NCBI GenBank assembly: GCA_040766585.1
Contig: JAXGQE010000001.1
Coordinates: forward strand, 186,001-250,000
From: JAXGQE01 sp040766585
Lineage (GTDB): Bacteria > Bacillota > SLNR01
Length of the DNA stretch: 64,000 nucleotides
Direction of reading: 5' to 3'
The notes beneath the pieces were generated by a model. That model made no database searches. It was not told where the DNA came from and saw only the letters and a list, made by a program, of their open reading frames with translations. Shown here one piece after another: positions 7,920-16,665 of the stretch (position 1 is the first letter of the stretch; the number at the start of each line of letters is the position of its first letter). Made by a program: the position numbers and the translations under genes.

Positions 7920-9495
7920 GTTTAACTTGTGATAATGTCACCTCGTAATTAACTTGATAAAATGTCACTATGGACGAGGTGCGATTTCTCATGACCCAAA
8001 AACAACTGAATAGATTTAAAGTACTATCCCTTGTCATCGAAGGTAAGGTGACGATCCAGCAAGCTGCGGAAGATCTAGATTTAAGTGAGCGCCAAATCAA
8101 AAGACTGAAAAAAGGAGTGCAACAACAGGGACCAGAATCCCTCATCCACAGCAATACCGGGCGTAAACCTTCACGCAGTGACTGACCAGCTCAGTAATGC
8201 CATCATTCGTCTCAGCGATTGCGGGTTTCCTTCATCAACGCGAACTTTACTCACTTTCAGGAACTCCTGGCAGAGCATGAACAGATTCACATCAGCTATA
8301 CTCCCTTGTACAAATCTCACGGAAGCCGGACTAGCAAGTCCCAAAAAGAGGCGCAAACGCAAATCCCACCACTGCCGCAAGCGCAAGGCCCGCAGGGGTA
8401 CTCTGATTCAGATGGATGCCACTCCCTTTGAATGGTTTTCCACCCTGAGAAGTTTACTTCACGGCGCCGTTGACGATGCCACCGGTGAGATTGTGGGAGC
8501 CTTTCTAACCCCCCATGAATGCCTGATGGGGTACCTTTGCTGTTGCCCGACAAATGCTTCTCAACTGCGGTATTCCTGTCAGCCTCTACACGGACCGCCA
8601 CTCCATATTTGTCTCACCCAAAGCCGCCTCCTCTCCATCCAGGATCAGCTTGACGGCCAGCAGATCCCCCACACCCAATTCAGCCGGGCGATGGATGAAC
8701 TGGGTATCACCATGCATAAAGCACGCCCACCCCAGGCCAAAGGACGAGTGGAAAAACTCTGGGACACTCTCCAAAGCCGTCTCCCGTCGAGTTTAAAATC
8801 GCCGGTATCACAAATATCGGTGACGCCAATGCCTTCCTCCCTGCCTACATCAAACGTTTCAACGAGCGTTTTGCAGTGGCTCCCTCTTGAACCGGATTCC
8901 GCTTTTAGGATGTTCCCGACTCCACATTGGTGGATCACACCCTTTGTGTCAAACACCAGCGCATCATTGACGCAGGCCATGTCTTCTCTTTTCTAATCGC
9001 CATTTCCAGATCCTTCAGGCTGCCCTGGGCTCCCAAAACTCCGGTCCGTGTCCTTATCAGTCCGCCTTTGGGTATTAAGGTGCAGCATCATCAGCATTTT
9101 TACCAGGTGATCCCCTTTATCAAGCCGAAAAAAAATCCCAAACCTAAGGCTCCTGCTCGTCAGATCTATACTTCTCTTCCCGATGAACATTACTCAAATA
9201 CGGCCACATCGCCTGGCCAAGGATCACTTTGATGAAAGCAACCGGGATATCATCCAAATCCTTGAAGACATCTTCCTTCAAAGAATATGCCTGATTATGC
9301 GGGAATCAAGGGCGAGTCCCACCGAGTTCATCTTGACCCTTGATTCCCTCGTCCATTCAAACCCTTGCGGGGTTCGTCGTACAGCCCCTCAAGCCCGGCA
9401 GGGGTGGGGCAGAGCCCCATATTCCCTGTATCCGGGGTGACATTTTCTCAAGTTAATTAAACCAATTCTAGGTGACATTTTCTCAAGTTATTGAC
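7920..9495 (+). mobile_element. IS1202/ISNCY-like insertion sequence, copy A
   Basis: About 1.58 kb. The left end carries AACTTGTGATAATGTCAC (7924-7941) and AACTTGATAAAATGTCAC (7951-7968). The right end carries the same 18-mer motif twice, inverted (9437-9454 and 9472-9489). The element is bounded on both sides by the 21-bp target duplication and contains one broken transposase gene. It sits directly upstream of the tRNA operon promoter. Confidence 0.85.
7991..9294 (+). pseudogene. ISNCY/IS1202-family transposase, frameshifted (copy A)
   Basis: Pieces of one DDE transposase are spread over all three frames. They are an N-terminal HTH (KVTIQQAAEDLDLSERQIKR), a basic linker (SPKKRRKRKSHH), the first catalytic Asp region (LIQMDATPFEWFS), the second (SLYTDRHSIFVSPKAAS), the Glu region (KGRVEKLWDTLQSRLP), then KHQRIIDAGHVFSF and a C-terminal IKVQHHQHFYQVIPFIKPKK. 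The first break comes just after residue 60 (GRKPS). Several more follow from the middle of the gene onward. It is not expressible as one protein as written. Confidence 0.85.
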
Positions 9496-9517
9496 AGGGG
9501 AAAATACCATGGGTTGT
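9496..9517. repeat. Middle copy of the IS1202-like target duplication
   Basis: Same sequence as at 7899-7919 with one inserted T. It lies between the right end of copy A and the 16-base left stub of copy B. Confidence 0.8.
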
Positions 9518-9533
9518 GTTTAACTTGTGATAG

Positions 9534-10895
9534 CTGAATTGAAAAATCAAGTGCAATAAGAAATGACAACTCATAGGCACTCCAGATAATGTAGCTACTA
9601 CACAAACATTAATCGGAGGTGACCTATGAGTCAAACTCATTTACGACAAAAGTAAGATGTTATAAACATCTTTCAGAGACAGAGCGAGGCCAGATTCAAG
9701 CCATGGTAGCCCTCAAAGTGAATGTAGCAGCCATTGCACAGGCACTGAGCCGGGATGTCTCGACCATCTATCGCGAGCGAGCTCAAACGTAATTCTGTTG
9801 ACCAGATGGATACTCTTTGAAGGTGCGCAGTATACTTCATGCGGACTCAGCCCAGAAAAAGTATGTCAGAGCCCGCAAGAAATTGCGGCCGCACATACAA
9901 ACTTGATTCCCTTGCTCCAGACCATCGAGGACTTGATTCTGACAAACAAGTGGTCCCCGGATGCTGTCGGTTATCTCCGGCGGCAGGGAATGATGCAGCA
10001 CCCATCGGTCACAACCAGAACGCTCTACATACATTCGCATGGGTCTGAGTCGAGTAAAGCCTTTGGATCTGCATCTGCAGGTACGACGCCGGCGCCGGCG
10101 TGATCACCATCCGAGAGAGTACTCGGGAGAACAGTATTGATCTGCGGGAAGCTTTCATCAACGAACGGCGAGTTTGGTCACTGGGAAATGGATACATTGC
10201 TTGGGACACGAGCGAAAGGATCTGTATTGTTCACTATGGTAGAACGCATGACTCGCCAGGCGCTGATTGTCAAGCTAGCGGATAGAACGGCCGCCGCCTC
10301 CGTGGTGCAGGCCCTCGATGAAATGGCTTGCACCTACGGGGAACGGTTTTCGCAGATCTTTCAAGTCGATCACCAGCGATAACGGTTCCGAGCTTCTTGC
10401 TTTCACATCCAGTGATGGAAAGACCCGATCATACCGGGAAGAAGCGAACCATGATCTTTTATGCCCATCCATATTGTTCCGGAGAACGGGGATCCAATGA
10501 GAATGTCAACGGACTGATTCGCAGATTTCTCCCCAAAGGCCGGGCGCTGGATGCTCTGAGCAATGAAGTATTGCTGCGTATTCAGAACTGGATCAATTCC
10601 TTGCCCAGGCGTATTTTGACTATCTGTCGGCACAGGAGGCATTTGCAGCACAACCGGCTTTACTATCATGACTGTGGGCTCTGCCCACACCCGCCCCGCC
10701 GGGAAGGCGCCGCCGTGCTATGCACGACGGTCCCAAATAGGGTTTTAGAGGATAGGCTGTCAAGGGTAAAGACTTCGTCTCGGTTTCCGCCGGCCCCTGA
10801 CAGCCGGCACACTCATCATTTTTGATCAATCATTGGTACAAAGAGTAGCTATTGCCTGGTTCCCTATGAATTTTGCACTTATTATTTCAATTTAG
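9534..10895 (+). mobile_element. IS30-family insertion sequence, copy 1
   Basis: About 1.36 kb. It has imperfect terminal inverted repeats: left CTGAATTGAAAAATCAAGTG, right end read inward CTAAATTGAAATAATAAGTG. The flanking 15-mers (9519-9533 and 10896-10910) match at 13 positions and are both the left terminus of copy B, so the element inserted into that IS end. Nearly identical to the element at 31514-32886. Confidence 0.88.
9626..10671 (+). pseudogene. IS30-family transposase, frameshifted (copy 1)
   Basis: The start ATG follows GGAGGTGACCT. Pieces include a Tra8-type HTH (VAAIAQALSRDVSTIYRE), the DDE core with HWEMDT, ITSDNGSE, and NENVNGLIRRFLPKG, and the C-terminus EAFAAQPALLS. Compared with copy 2 there are separate small insertions and deletions, such as a duplicated CGAG at about 9780 and an extra GCC near 10290. 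Each breaks the frame. An intact version would be about 350 residues. Confidence 0.85.
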
Positions 10896-10965
10896 GTTAA
10901 CTTGTGATAATGTCACCTCGTAATTAACTTGATAAAATGTCACTATGGACGAGGTGCGATTTCTC

Positions 10966-12279
10966 ATGACCCAAAAACAACTGAATAGATTTAAAGTACT
11001 ATCCCTTGTCATCGAAGGTAAGGTGACTATCCAGGAAGCTGGTGAAGCATCTAGGATTTAAGTGAGCGCCAAATCAAAAGACTGAAAAAAGGAGTGCAAC
11101 AACAGGGACCAGAATCCCTCATCTTCACAGCAATACCGGGCGTAAACCTTCTCACGCAGTGACTGACCAGCTCAAGGCTGCCATCATTCCCGTCTCAAAG
11201 GACAGGAGCCTTTCATCAACGCGAACTTTACTCACTTTCAGGAACTCCTGGCAGAGCATGAACATGATCTGGCTAATTTCGCTATACTCCCTTGTACAAA
11301 ATCCTCACGGAAGCCGACTAGCAAGTCCCAAAAAGAGGCGCAAACGCAAATCCCACCACTCGCCGCAAGCGCAAGGCCCGCAGGGGTACTCTGATTCAGA
11401 TGGATGCCACTCCCTTTGAATGGTTTTCCACCCCTGAGAAGTTTACTTCCACGGCGCCGTTGACGATGCCACCGGTGAGATTGTGGGGATTTTCTAACCC
11501 CCCATGAATGCCTGATGGGGTACTTTGCTGTTGCCCGACAAATGCTTCTCAACTGCGGTATTCCTGTCAGCCTCTACACGGACCGCCACTCCATATTTGT
11601 CTCACCCAAAGCCGCCTCCTCTCCATCCAGGATCAGCTTGACGGCCAGCAGATCCCCCACACCCAATTCAGCCGGGCGATGGATGAACTGGGTATCACCA
11701 TGCATAAAGCACGTCTTCACCCCAGGCCAAAGGACGAGTGGAAAACTCTGGGACACTCAAAGCCGTCTCCCCGTCGAGTTTAAAATCGCCGGTATCACAA
11801 ATATCGGTGATGCCAATGCCTCCTCCCTGCCTACATCAAACGTGTTTAACGAGCGTTTTGCAGTGGCTCCTCTTGAACCGGATTCCGCTTTTAGATGTTC
11901 CCTGACTGCACATTGTGATCACAACTTGTGTGTCAAACACCAGCGCATCATTGACGCAGGCCATGTCTTCTCTTTTTCTCATCGCCATTTCCAGATCCTT
12001 CAGGCTGCCCTGGCTCCCAAAACTCCGGTCCGTGTCCTTATCAGTCCGGCCTTTGGTATTAAGGTGCAGCATCATCAGCATTTTTACCAGGTGATCCCCT
12101 TTATCAAGCCGAAAAAATCCCAAACCTAAGGCTCCTGCTCAAGGTCAGATCTATACTTCTCTTCCCGATGAACATTACTTCAAATACGGCCACATCGCCT
12201 GGCCAAGGATCACTTTTGATGAAAGCAACCGGGATATCATCCAATCCTTGAAGACATCTTCCTCAAAGAATATGCCTGA
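10966..12279 (+). pseudogene. ISNCY/IS1202-family transposase, frameshifted (copy B)
   Basis: Same gene as copy A, with a different set of indels. Here the first break lies in the HTH (GGTGAAGCATCTAGGATT replaces the intact GCGGAAGATCTAGATT of copy A), while the central part from about 11515 to 12129 is more continuous (MGYFAVARQMLLNCGIPVSL through QHFYQVIPFIKP). The end of the reading frame (about LKEYA or KNMPD) is uncertain because of the frameshifts. Confidence 0.82.
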
Positions 12280-12490
12280 TTATGCGGGAATCAAGGGCGA
12301 GTCCCACGAGTTCATCTTGACCCTTGATTCCTCGTCCATTCAAACCCTTTTTGCGGGGGTCTGTCGTACAGGCCCTCGCTTCCCGGCAGGGCGGGGTGTG
12401 GGGCAGAGCCCCATATTCCCTGTATCCGGGGGTGACATTTTCTCAAGTTAATTAAACCAATTCTAGGTGACATTTTCTCAAGTTATTGAC

Positions 12491-12511
12491 AGGGGAAAAT
12501 ACCATGGGTGT
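12491..12511. repeat. Right target-site duplication of the IS1202-like tandem
   Basis: Exact 21-bp match to 7899-7919. It marks the chromosomal end of the IS block. Confidence 0.85.
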
Positions 12512-12805
12512 AGTTATTCTCGAGATATATCATGTAAAATTAAATGTACTAGTGTCCGATCTTTGGGTTCGCATCGTATCATGTTACCTTAGAAAAGTTT
12601 GCATTTTTACCAATTGAGAATATTGAATGGCTCACCAATATTTCATCTAGAATCCAGGTTTAATTCCAAGTCGAATTCTACACCATAGTGAAAGTCAATA
12701 ATGGCTTATATATTGATTTATCCCCTACATTAAAATGGTTCGCGATATCCAACCCCAACTATTTAATCAAATGTATAAACCTTGTTAAACGTTTCCATGT
12801 CTTTC
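12512..12805. other. AT-rich intergenic stretch between IS block and ppx/gppA gene
   Basis: About 290 bases with many stops in all frames and no recognisable RNA. It lies downstream of the minus-strand core operon. I see no strong hairpin with a T-run, so any terminator for the ppx gene is not obvious. Confidence 0.4.
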
Positions 12806-13756
12806 TCATTCATTCTCTTCCTTTGATGCATTCATGCTCTCTGCTTGAATATATTGGAGGATAATTCCTTCCAGTATATCGCTTTCACTTACGGTAATTT
12901 TGTCCCATTCAAATTGCTTCATGAATTGCTGCAGTATTATAGCGCCTGCAAGAATAATATCGGCTCTTTCAGGCTGCAATCCTGAAATACTTTTCCTTTG
13001 TTTCACTGTCAATTGGCTAAGCAAGTCCGTCATGGATTCTAGTTTCGTCATTGTTAGAACATATTGATGGACCTTATTCCTTTGATACTCGGTTAGGTTT
13101 TGTGCCATAGCAGCCAAACTCGTGATTGTTCCTCCTACTCCGATCAAGGTTTGATATTGCTTTCTGTTCACTCCATTTATATGTTTACAAAACAGCGAGG
13201 TAAGATGAATAGCTAATTCTTCGATTTCTGAGGGATTGGGTGGATCACTCTTTAAATATGCTTCTGTATCCCGAACGGCTCCTGCATTAATACTGGCTAG
13301 GAAAGATGTTTGGTTCCTATCCCCTCCTATAATCTCGGTACTACCGCCTCCAATATCGATCAACATTACAGGATCTACAGCCCCAAGACTATGATAAGCT
13401 CCCTGAAAAGTGAGCTTTGCTTCCTCTCTCCCATCAATGATCCTGGCATGTATCTTTGATTTCATTTTAATTAAATAAAGGAAATCATCCCCATTTTCTG
13501 CATCTCTTACAGCACTGGTGGCTACTGCTAAAATTTCTTCTGAATGGTATCGATCAGCAATTTCTTCGTATTTTTTTAAAACAGTCATTGTTCGCTGAAT
13601 CGCCTCATCATCCAATCGTCTGAATTTGCCGATCCCTTTCCCCAAACGAGTCATCTGAAGATCCTGATAGACGGGGACCAATTGCTCGTTTTCAATTGCT
13701 GCCACGATCATCCGCACAGATATGGATCCAATGTCAATCGAGGTAATCACTCTCAT
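12806..13756 (-). CDS. Ppx/GppA-family exopolyphosphatase / guanosine pentaphosphatase
   Basis: The protein has 316 residues, which is the short, single-module form of the family. It has an ASKHA actin-like fold: phosphate-1 SIDIGSISVRMIVA (6-19), GREEA at 109-113, and phosphate-2 DIGGGSTEI (134-142). Family members hydrolyse polyphosphate or pppGpp; which one applies here cannot be told from sequence. The start has AAGGAGG 8 bases upstream. A terminator separates it from the S1-domain gene, so it probably has its own promoter or relies on read-through. Clostridia commonly have this gene at the end of the divIC cluster. Confidence 0.9.
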   Translation of the reverse strand: MRVITSIDIGSISVRMIVAAIENEQLVPVYQDLQMTRLGKGIGKFRRLDDEAIQRTMTVLKKYEEIADRYHSEEILAVATSAVRDAENGDDFLYLIKMKSKIHARIIDGREEAKLTFQGAYHSLGAVDPVMLIDIGGGSTEIIGGDRNQTSFLASINAGAVRDTEAYLKSDPPNPSEIEELAIHLTSLFCKHINGVNRKQYQTLIGVGGTITSLAAMAQNLTEYQRNKVHQYVLTMTKLESMTDLLSQLTVKQRKSISGLQPERADIILAGAIILQQFMKQFEWDKITVSESDILEGIILQYIQAESMNASKEENE

Positions 13757-13770
13757 ATGGTAAACCTCCT

Positions 13771-13806
13771 TATCAAAAAAGCACTCTCCATAAGAGAATG
13801 CTTTTC
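13771..13806 (-). terminator. Terminator after the S1-domain gene
   Basis: On the minus strand, AAAAGCATTCTC, a 4-6 base loop, and GAGAGTGCTTTTTT (one G-T pair), followed by more T. It lies between the S1-domain stop and the ppx/gppA start. Confidence 0.75.
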
Positions 13807-13820
13807 AAACTGTTCTTATG

Positions 13821-14222
13821 TTATTCTCCTTCAACGCGCCGCGCTCCGCGACCGCCCCTCTTTGCCTCTGTATTCTTTCGAACATCCTGCTGCCGCTCTT
13901 CGCTGTCTTTGAGGAATTTCGACATTCGATCTTCAAAGCTCATCTGTGGTTTTTTCGGATACTCTCTTTCTTTAGGGGCACTTTTTGCTGGCTGAGTTTG
14001 CTTTATGGACAGACCAATCTTCCCTTTGCCATCGATGCTGATTACCTTCACAGAAACTTTGTCTTTTTCTTTGAGATAGTCTTTGATGTCTTTTACGTAT
14101 GCATCCGCAATTTCAGAAATGTGTACCAGCCCAACCTGACCATCGGGTAATTCGATGAAAGCTCCGAAATTTGTAATCCCTGTAACAGTACCTTCTACTA
14201 TACTGCCTAAAGCAACCGCCAT
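13821..14222 (-). CDS. S1 RNA-binding domain protein (YabR-like)
   Basis: The protein has 133 residues. One S1 domain occupies about residues 5-76 (GSIVEGTVTGITNFGAFIEL, VGLVHISEIADAYVKDI, VSVKVISIDGKGKIGLSIKQ). A charged tail follows, with FEDRMSKFLKDSEERQQD and a Gly/Arg-rich end (RGGRGARR) that probably contacts RNA. It sits immediately downstream of divIC, as in Bacillus subtilis yabR. YabR-type proteins associate with RNA or ribosomes; the precise role is unknown. Start supported by GGGAGGA upstream. Confidence 0.88.
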   Translation of the reverse strand: MAVALGSIVEGTVTGITNFGAFIELPDGQVGLVHISEIADAYVKDIKDYLKEKDKVSVKVISIDGKGKIGLSIKQTQPAKSAPKEREYPKKPQMSFEDRMSKFLKDSEERQQDVRKNTEAKRGGRGARRVEGE

Positions 14223-14334
14223 GTTAAAACAATTCCTCCCAGAAAAATTTTGTACCTTACTAATATATCATATTATATGAGTTTGCAGCACACGTCAAGC
14301 TTTCATACGTCGCAAATGCAACAAAATCAACCGG

Positions 14335-14799
14335 CTAATCCTCTACGTCTACGATGGCTGGATCTTTGTCGATAACCTTTACATCCTGATCCTGATCCGA
14401 TGGGACGGCAATATACGGGATTTCACCCGGTTTCACCAACCCCAATTTTTCTCTGGCAATTCTTTCAATGTATTCATCTTGCTTCATAAGTTCCATTTGA
14501 TTCAATAATTCTTCCTGCTGGCGTTCTGCAGCTTCTATTTCCTTATTGATCGATGCAATCCCTTGCTCAAACCGATAAAGACGAAGCTGTTGAGTCCCCA
14601 GGATAATTATGACATACAATAGAAAGCCCATCACAAGAACTGCACTGAGTTTGAGCTTTTTCCTTTTCTTCTGCACTTTTTTACCAAACTCTTTGGCCTC
14701 ATTCTTCTGGGCACTGACCTTTTCCAAATCGCTCGTCGGTCGTTCCACATTCAGAAATTTTTTCAAATCGTATGTCTTTGCCTTCTTCCGTTGAATCAT
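14335..14799 (-). CDS. divIC: Septum formation initiator, DivIC/FtsB family
   Basis: The protein has 154 residues from the ATG at 14799, preceded by GAGGGTGATATGC. A longer frame upstream lacks a ribosome site. Layout: basic cytoplasmic segment (1-50, ending KKVQKKRKKLKL), one membrane span (about 51-69, LSAVLVMGFLLYVIIILG), an extracellular coiled coil (about 72-108), and the family signature YIERIAREKLGLVKPGE (110-126). DivIC works with FtsL and DivIB in the divisome. The order rqcP-divIC-yabR matches Bacillus, but yabP and yabQ, which normally lie between rqcP and divIC in spore formers, are missing: only about 105 bases separate the two genes. Confidence 0.9.
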   Translation of the reverse strand: MIQRKKAKTYDLKKFLNVERPTSDLEKVSAQKNEAKEFGKKVQKKRKKLKLSAVLVMGFLLYVIIILGTQQLRLYRFEQGIASINKEIEAAERQQEELLNQMELMKQDEYIERIAREKLGLVKPGEIPYIAVPSDQDQDVKVIDKDPAIVDVED

Positions 14800-14904
14800 G
14801 CATATCACCCTCTGTGCCCAATGATTTATGCAGATTTTGTCAGTAAACTTAGATCTAGAATTCTTCTTCGCTGGAAAAGTTCCTGCATAAGGAAAAAACA
14901 ATAC

Positions 14905-15183
14905 TCATTTCGATTCATACTCATTCTCCGCATCGTTACTACTCTGGATTATCCGATACACCGTATCTGCCAGATTGGCCCGAATGTTTTCAGGTGTAGC
15001 CAGTACTTCAACCACCAAATTGGTTTTACCAAAACCGATATTTAGAATGTCACCCGCTTTCACATCGGTACCCGGTTTCCCTGTTCTGCCATTCACCTGG
15101 ATTCTTCCTTGCTCACATATCTCTTTGGCAATTGTCCTTCGCTTAATAATTCTGCTGACTTTCATAAATTTATCCAATCTCAT
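14905..15183 (-). CDS. rqcP: S4-domain RNA-binding protein RqcP (YabO/Hsp15 type)
   Basis: The protein has 92 residues, starting at the ATG of MRLDKFMKVSRIIKRRT with GGGAG upstream, and overlapping the mazG stop by 14 bases. A single S4 fold covers most of the chain (RRTIAKEICEQGRIQVNGRT, KPGTDVKAGDILNIGFG). In Bacillus, RqcP acts with RqcH in ribosome-associated quality control (alanine tailing of stalled nascent chains). The position between mazG and divIC is the usual one. Confidence 0.9.
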   Translation of the reverse strand: MRLDKFMKVSRIIKRRTIAKEICEQGRIQVNGRTGKPGTDVKAGDILNIGFGKTNLVVEVLATPENIRANLADTVYRIIQSSNDAENEYESK

Positions 15184-16663
15184 TGTGATCGCTCCCAACA
15201 GACTTGGCTTCTTCCCAGAGAAGATCCATCTCTTCTAGACTCATGTCTTCTAATCGGAATCCTTTGGTTTTCGCGAATTCTTCAATATAGCGGAATCGGC
15301 GATAGAATTTTCCTATTGTATTTGTCAAGGCAGTTTCTGGGTCCACCCCTATAAACCGAGATACATTGACAACCGAAAAGAGCAGATCTCCAATCTCTTC
15401 TGAGATTTTGTTATCTGAGTGTCCTTCATCCAGTGCAGATTCCATCTCCGATAATTCTTCATGAACTTTATCGATTGCCCCTTTGATGGAATCCCAGTCA
15501 AATCCAACTCTTGCTGCCTTCTCCTGAATCTTACTTGCTTTCATCAAAGCCGGTAATTCTTTTGGAATCCCGTCTAGTAAAGATTTTCTGTTTTTACCTT
15601 TTTCGGTATTCTTAATACGATCCCAGTTTGATAACACATCTTTTGTACCCTCTACGGTAATATCTCCAAAAACATGCGGGTGTCTCCGGATCATCTTTGC
15701 ACAAATTGCTTCCACGATGTCATCAAAATCAAAGGTTCCTGCCTCTGTTCCGATTTGAGCGTGGAAAACAACCTGCAAAAGTACATCCCCCAATTCCTCA
15801 ATGATCCACTCTGTACGGCCAGAACCAACCGCTTCGCTTACTTCATAAGCCTCTTCGATGAGAAACGGGCGCAGCGACTGGTGGGATTGTTCCCGATCCC
15901 ATGGACATCCATCATTTCCTCTGAGTGTGGCCATGATATCTTTCAATCCATTGATGCTGCATGCATTTCTTTTCCTGTTTTCCGACTGGGCAGCAGGGAC
16001 AAAGATGGTTGTCAGGTGATCGAAAACATCATCGTGATCCAGCTCATATAGGGGACAGGAAATGACCGACTCTTCCCGGGGTATGCCCAGGTTTTTTAGT
16101 ATAAATATAGGGTGTTCATCTGGAAATCCTTCCATTAATGCCAATTTGACCCGTGATGCAATCAGGCGATGATTCACCTGAACTACCACACACGCCATTT
16201 CCGAATTCAGTGTGTACTTATCTATCGAATGAGCATCTAAAATAGCTACTCCTGCTATCGGATCGAATTCCAGTCGGCTGAACAGCAAATCCAGAAAACT
16301 GATCCCACTGATGTAGTGCAAAGCGATTCCCTCTTCTCTGGCTTTTTGGGCCAGCATCTCCACCGTGGTCTCAGCCATCCAAGGATGCCCCGGTACTGCA
16401 TAGATAATTTCCCCGAGTTCATTTGCCTTGAAGCATACAGTATCGACAATCGCTTCATACACTTCGGAAAAACTGGATTTTTCCTGGTAATATGTATCGA
16501 ATGCTGTGAAGTTCCTCTTTATACTCCTCAGATAGTCCACAGTCGGATGGATCTCTGTCCGCAGGAAAAGAGGCAGATCAGAGCCAATCATATCCATGGC
16601 TTCACGGCTAAGATGTTCGGGATTTCCAGGGCCTAACCCTACAATATGAATGATTTTGCTCAT
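15170..16663 (-). CDS. mazG: MazG nucleotide pyrophosphohydrolase with N-terminal YabN methylase domain
   Basis: The protein has 497 residues. The N-terminal half (about 1-225) is a tetrapyrrole-methylase-like domain (HIVGLGPGNPEHLSREAMD, YAVPGHPWMAETTVE). The C-terminal half holds tandem MazG modules: ATLRGNDGCPWDREQSHQSL then FLIEEAYEVSEAV (EExxE metal site), and LSEEIGDLLF-like KISEEIGDLLFSVVNVSRF near 400. MazG removes aberrant nucleoside triphosphates; the role of the fused methylase half is unknown. It starts 2 bases after the spoVB-like stop, with AAGGAGG, so the two are co-transcribed. This is the usual Firmicute YabN architecture. Confidence 0.92.
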   Translation of the reverse strand: MSKIIHIVGLGPGNPEHLSREAMDMIGSDLPLFLRTEIHPTVDYLRSIKRNFTAFDTYYQEKSSFSEVYEAIVDTVCFKANELGEIIYAVPGHPWMAETTVEMLAQKAREEGIALHYISGISFLDLLFSRLEFDPIAGVAILDAHSIDKYTLNSEMACVVVQVNHRLIASRVKLALMEGFPDEHPIFILKNLGIPREESVISCPLYELDHDDVFDHLTTIFVPAAQSENRKRNACSINGLKDIMATLRGNDGCPWDREQSHQSLRPFLIEEAYEVSEAVGSGRTEWIIEELGDVLLQVVFHAQIGTEAGTFDFDDIVEAICAKMIRRHPHVFGDITVEGTKDVLSNWDRIKNTEKGKNRKSLLDGIPKELPALMKASKIQEKAARVGFDWDSIKGAIDKVHEELSEMESALDEGHSDNKISEEIGDLLFSVVNVSRFIGVDPETALTNTIGKFYRRFRYIEEFAKTKGFRLEDMSLEEMDLLWEEAKSVGSDHNEIG

Positions 16664-16665
16664 TT

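Larger units (their letters stand above)
9518..12490 (+). mobile_element. IS1202/ISNCY-like insertion sequence, copy B, interrupted by IS30
   Basis: The left end starts with GTTTAACTTGTGATA (9518-9532), identical to the start of copy A. It is cut by the IS30-family element (9534-10895) and resumes at 10896 with GTTAACTTGTGATAATG. The remaining body runs to the same right-end double motif and to the 21-bp duplication at 12491. Without the IS30 insert it would be about 1.6 kb. Confidence 0.8.

Noticed and set aside
10672..10890. GC-rich hairpin region after the IS30 transposase as a separate ncRNA
   Set aside because: It is present in both IS30 copies at the same place and is part of the element.
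7920..12490. Composite transposon with IS1202 copies flanking a cargo
   Set aside because: The only thing between the copies is an IS30 element that interrupts the left end of copy B; there is no cargo gene.
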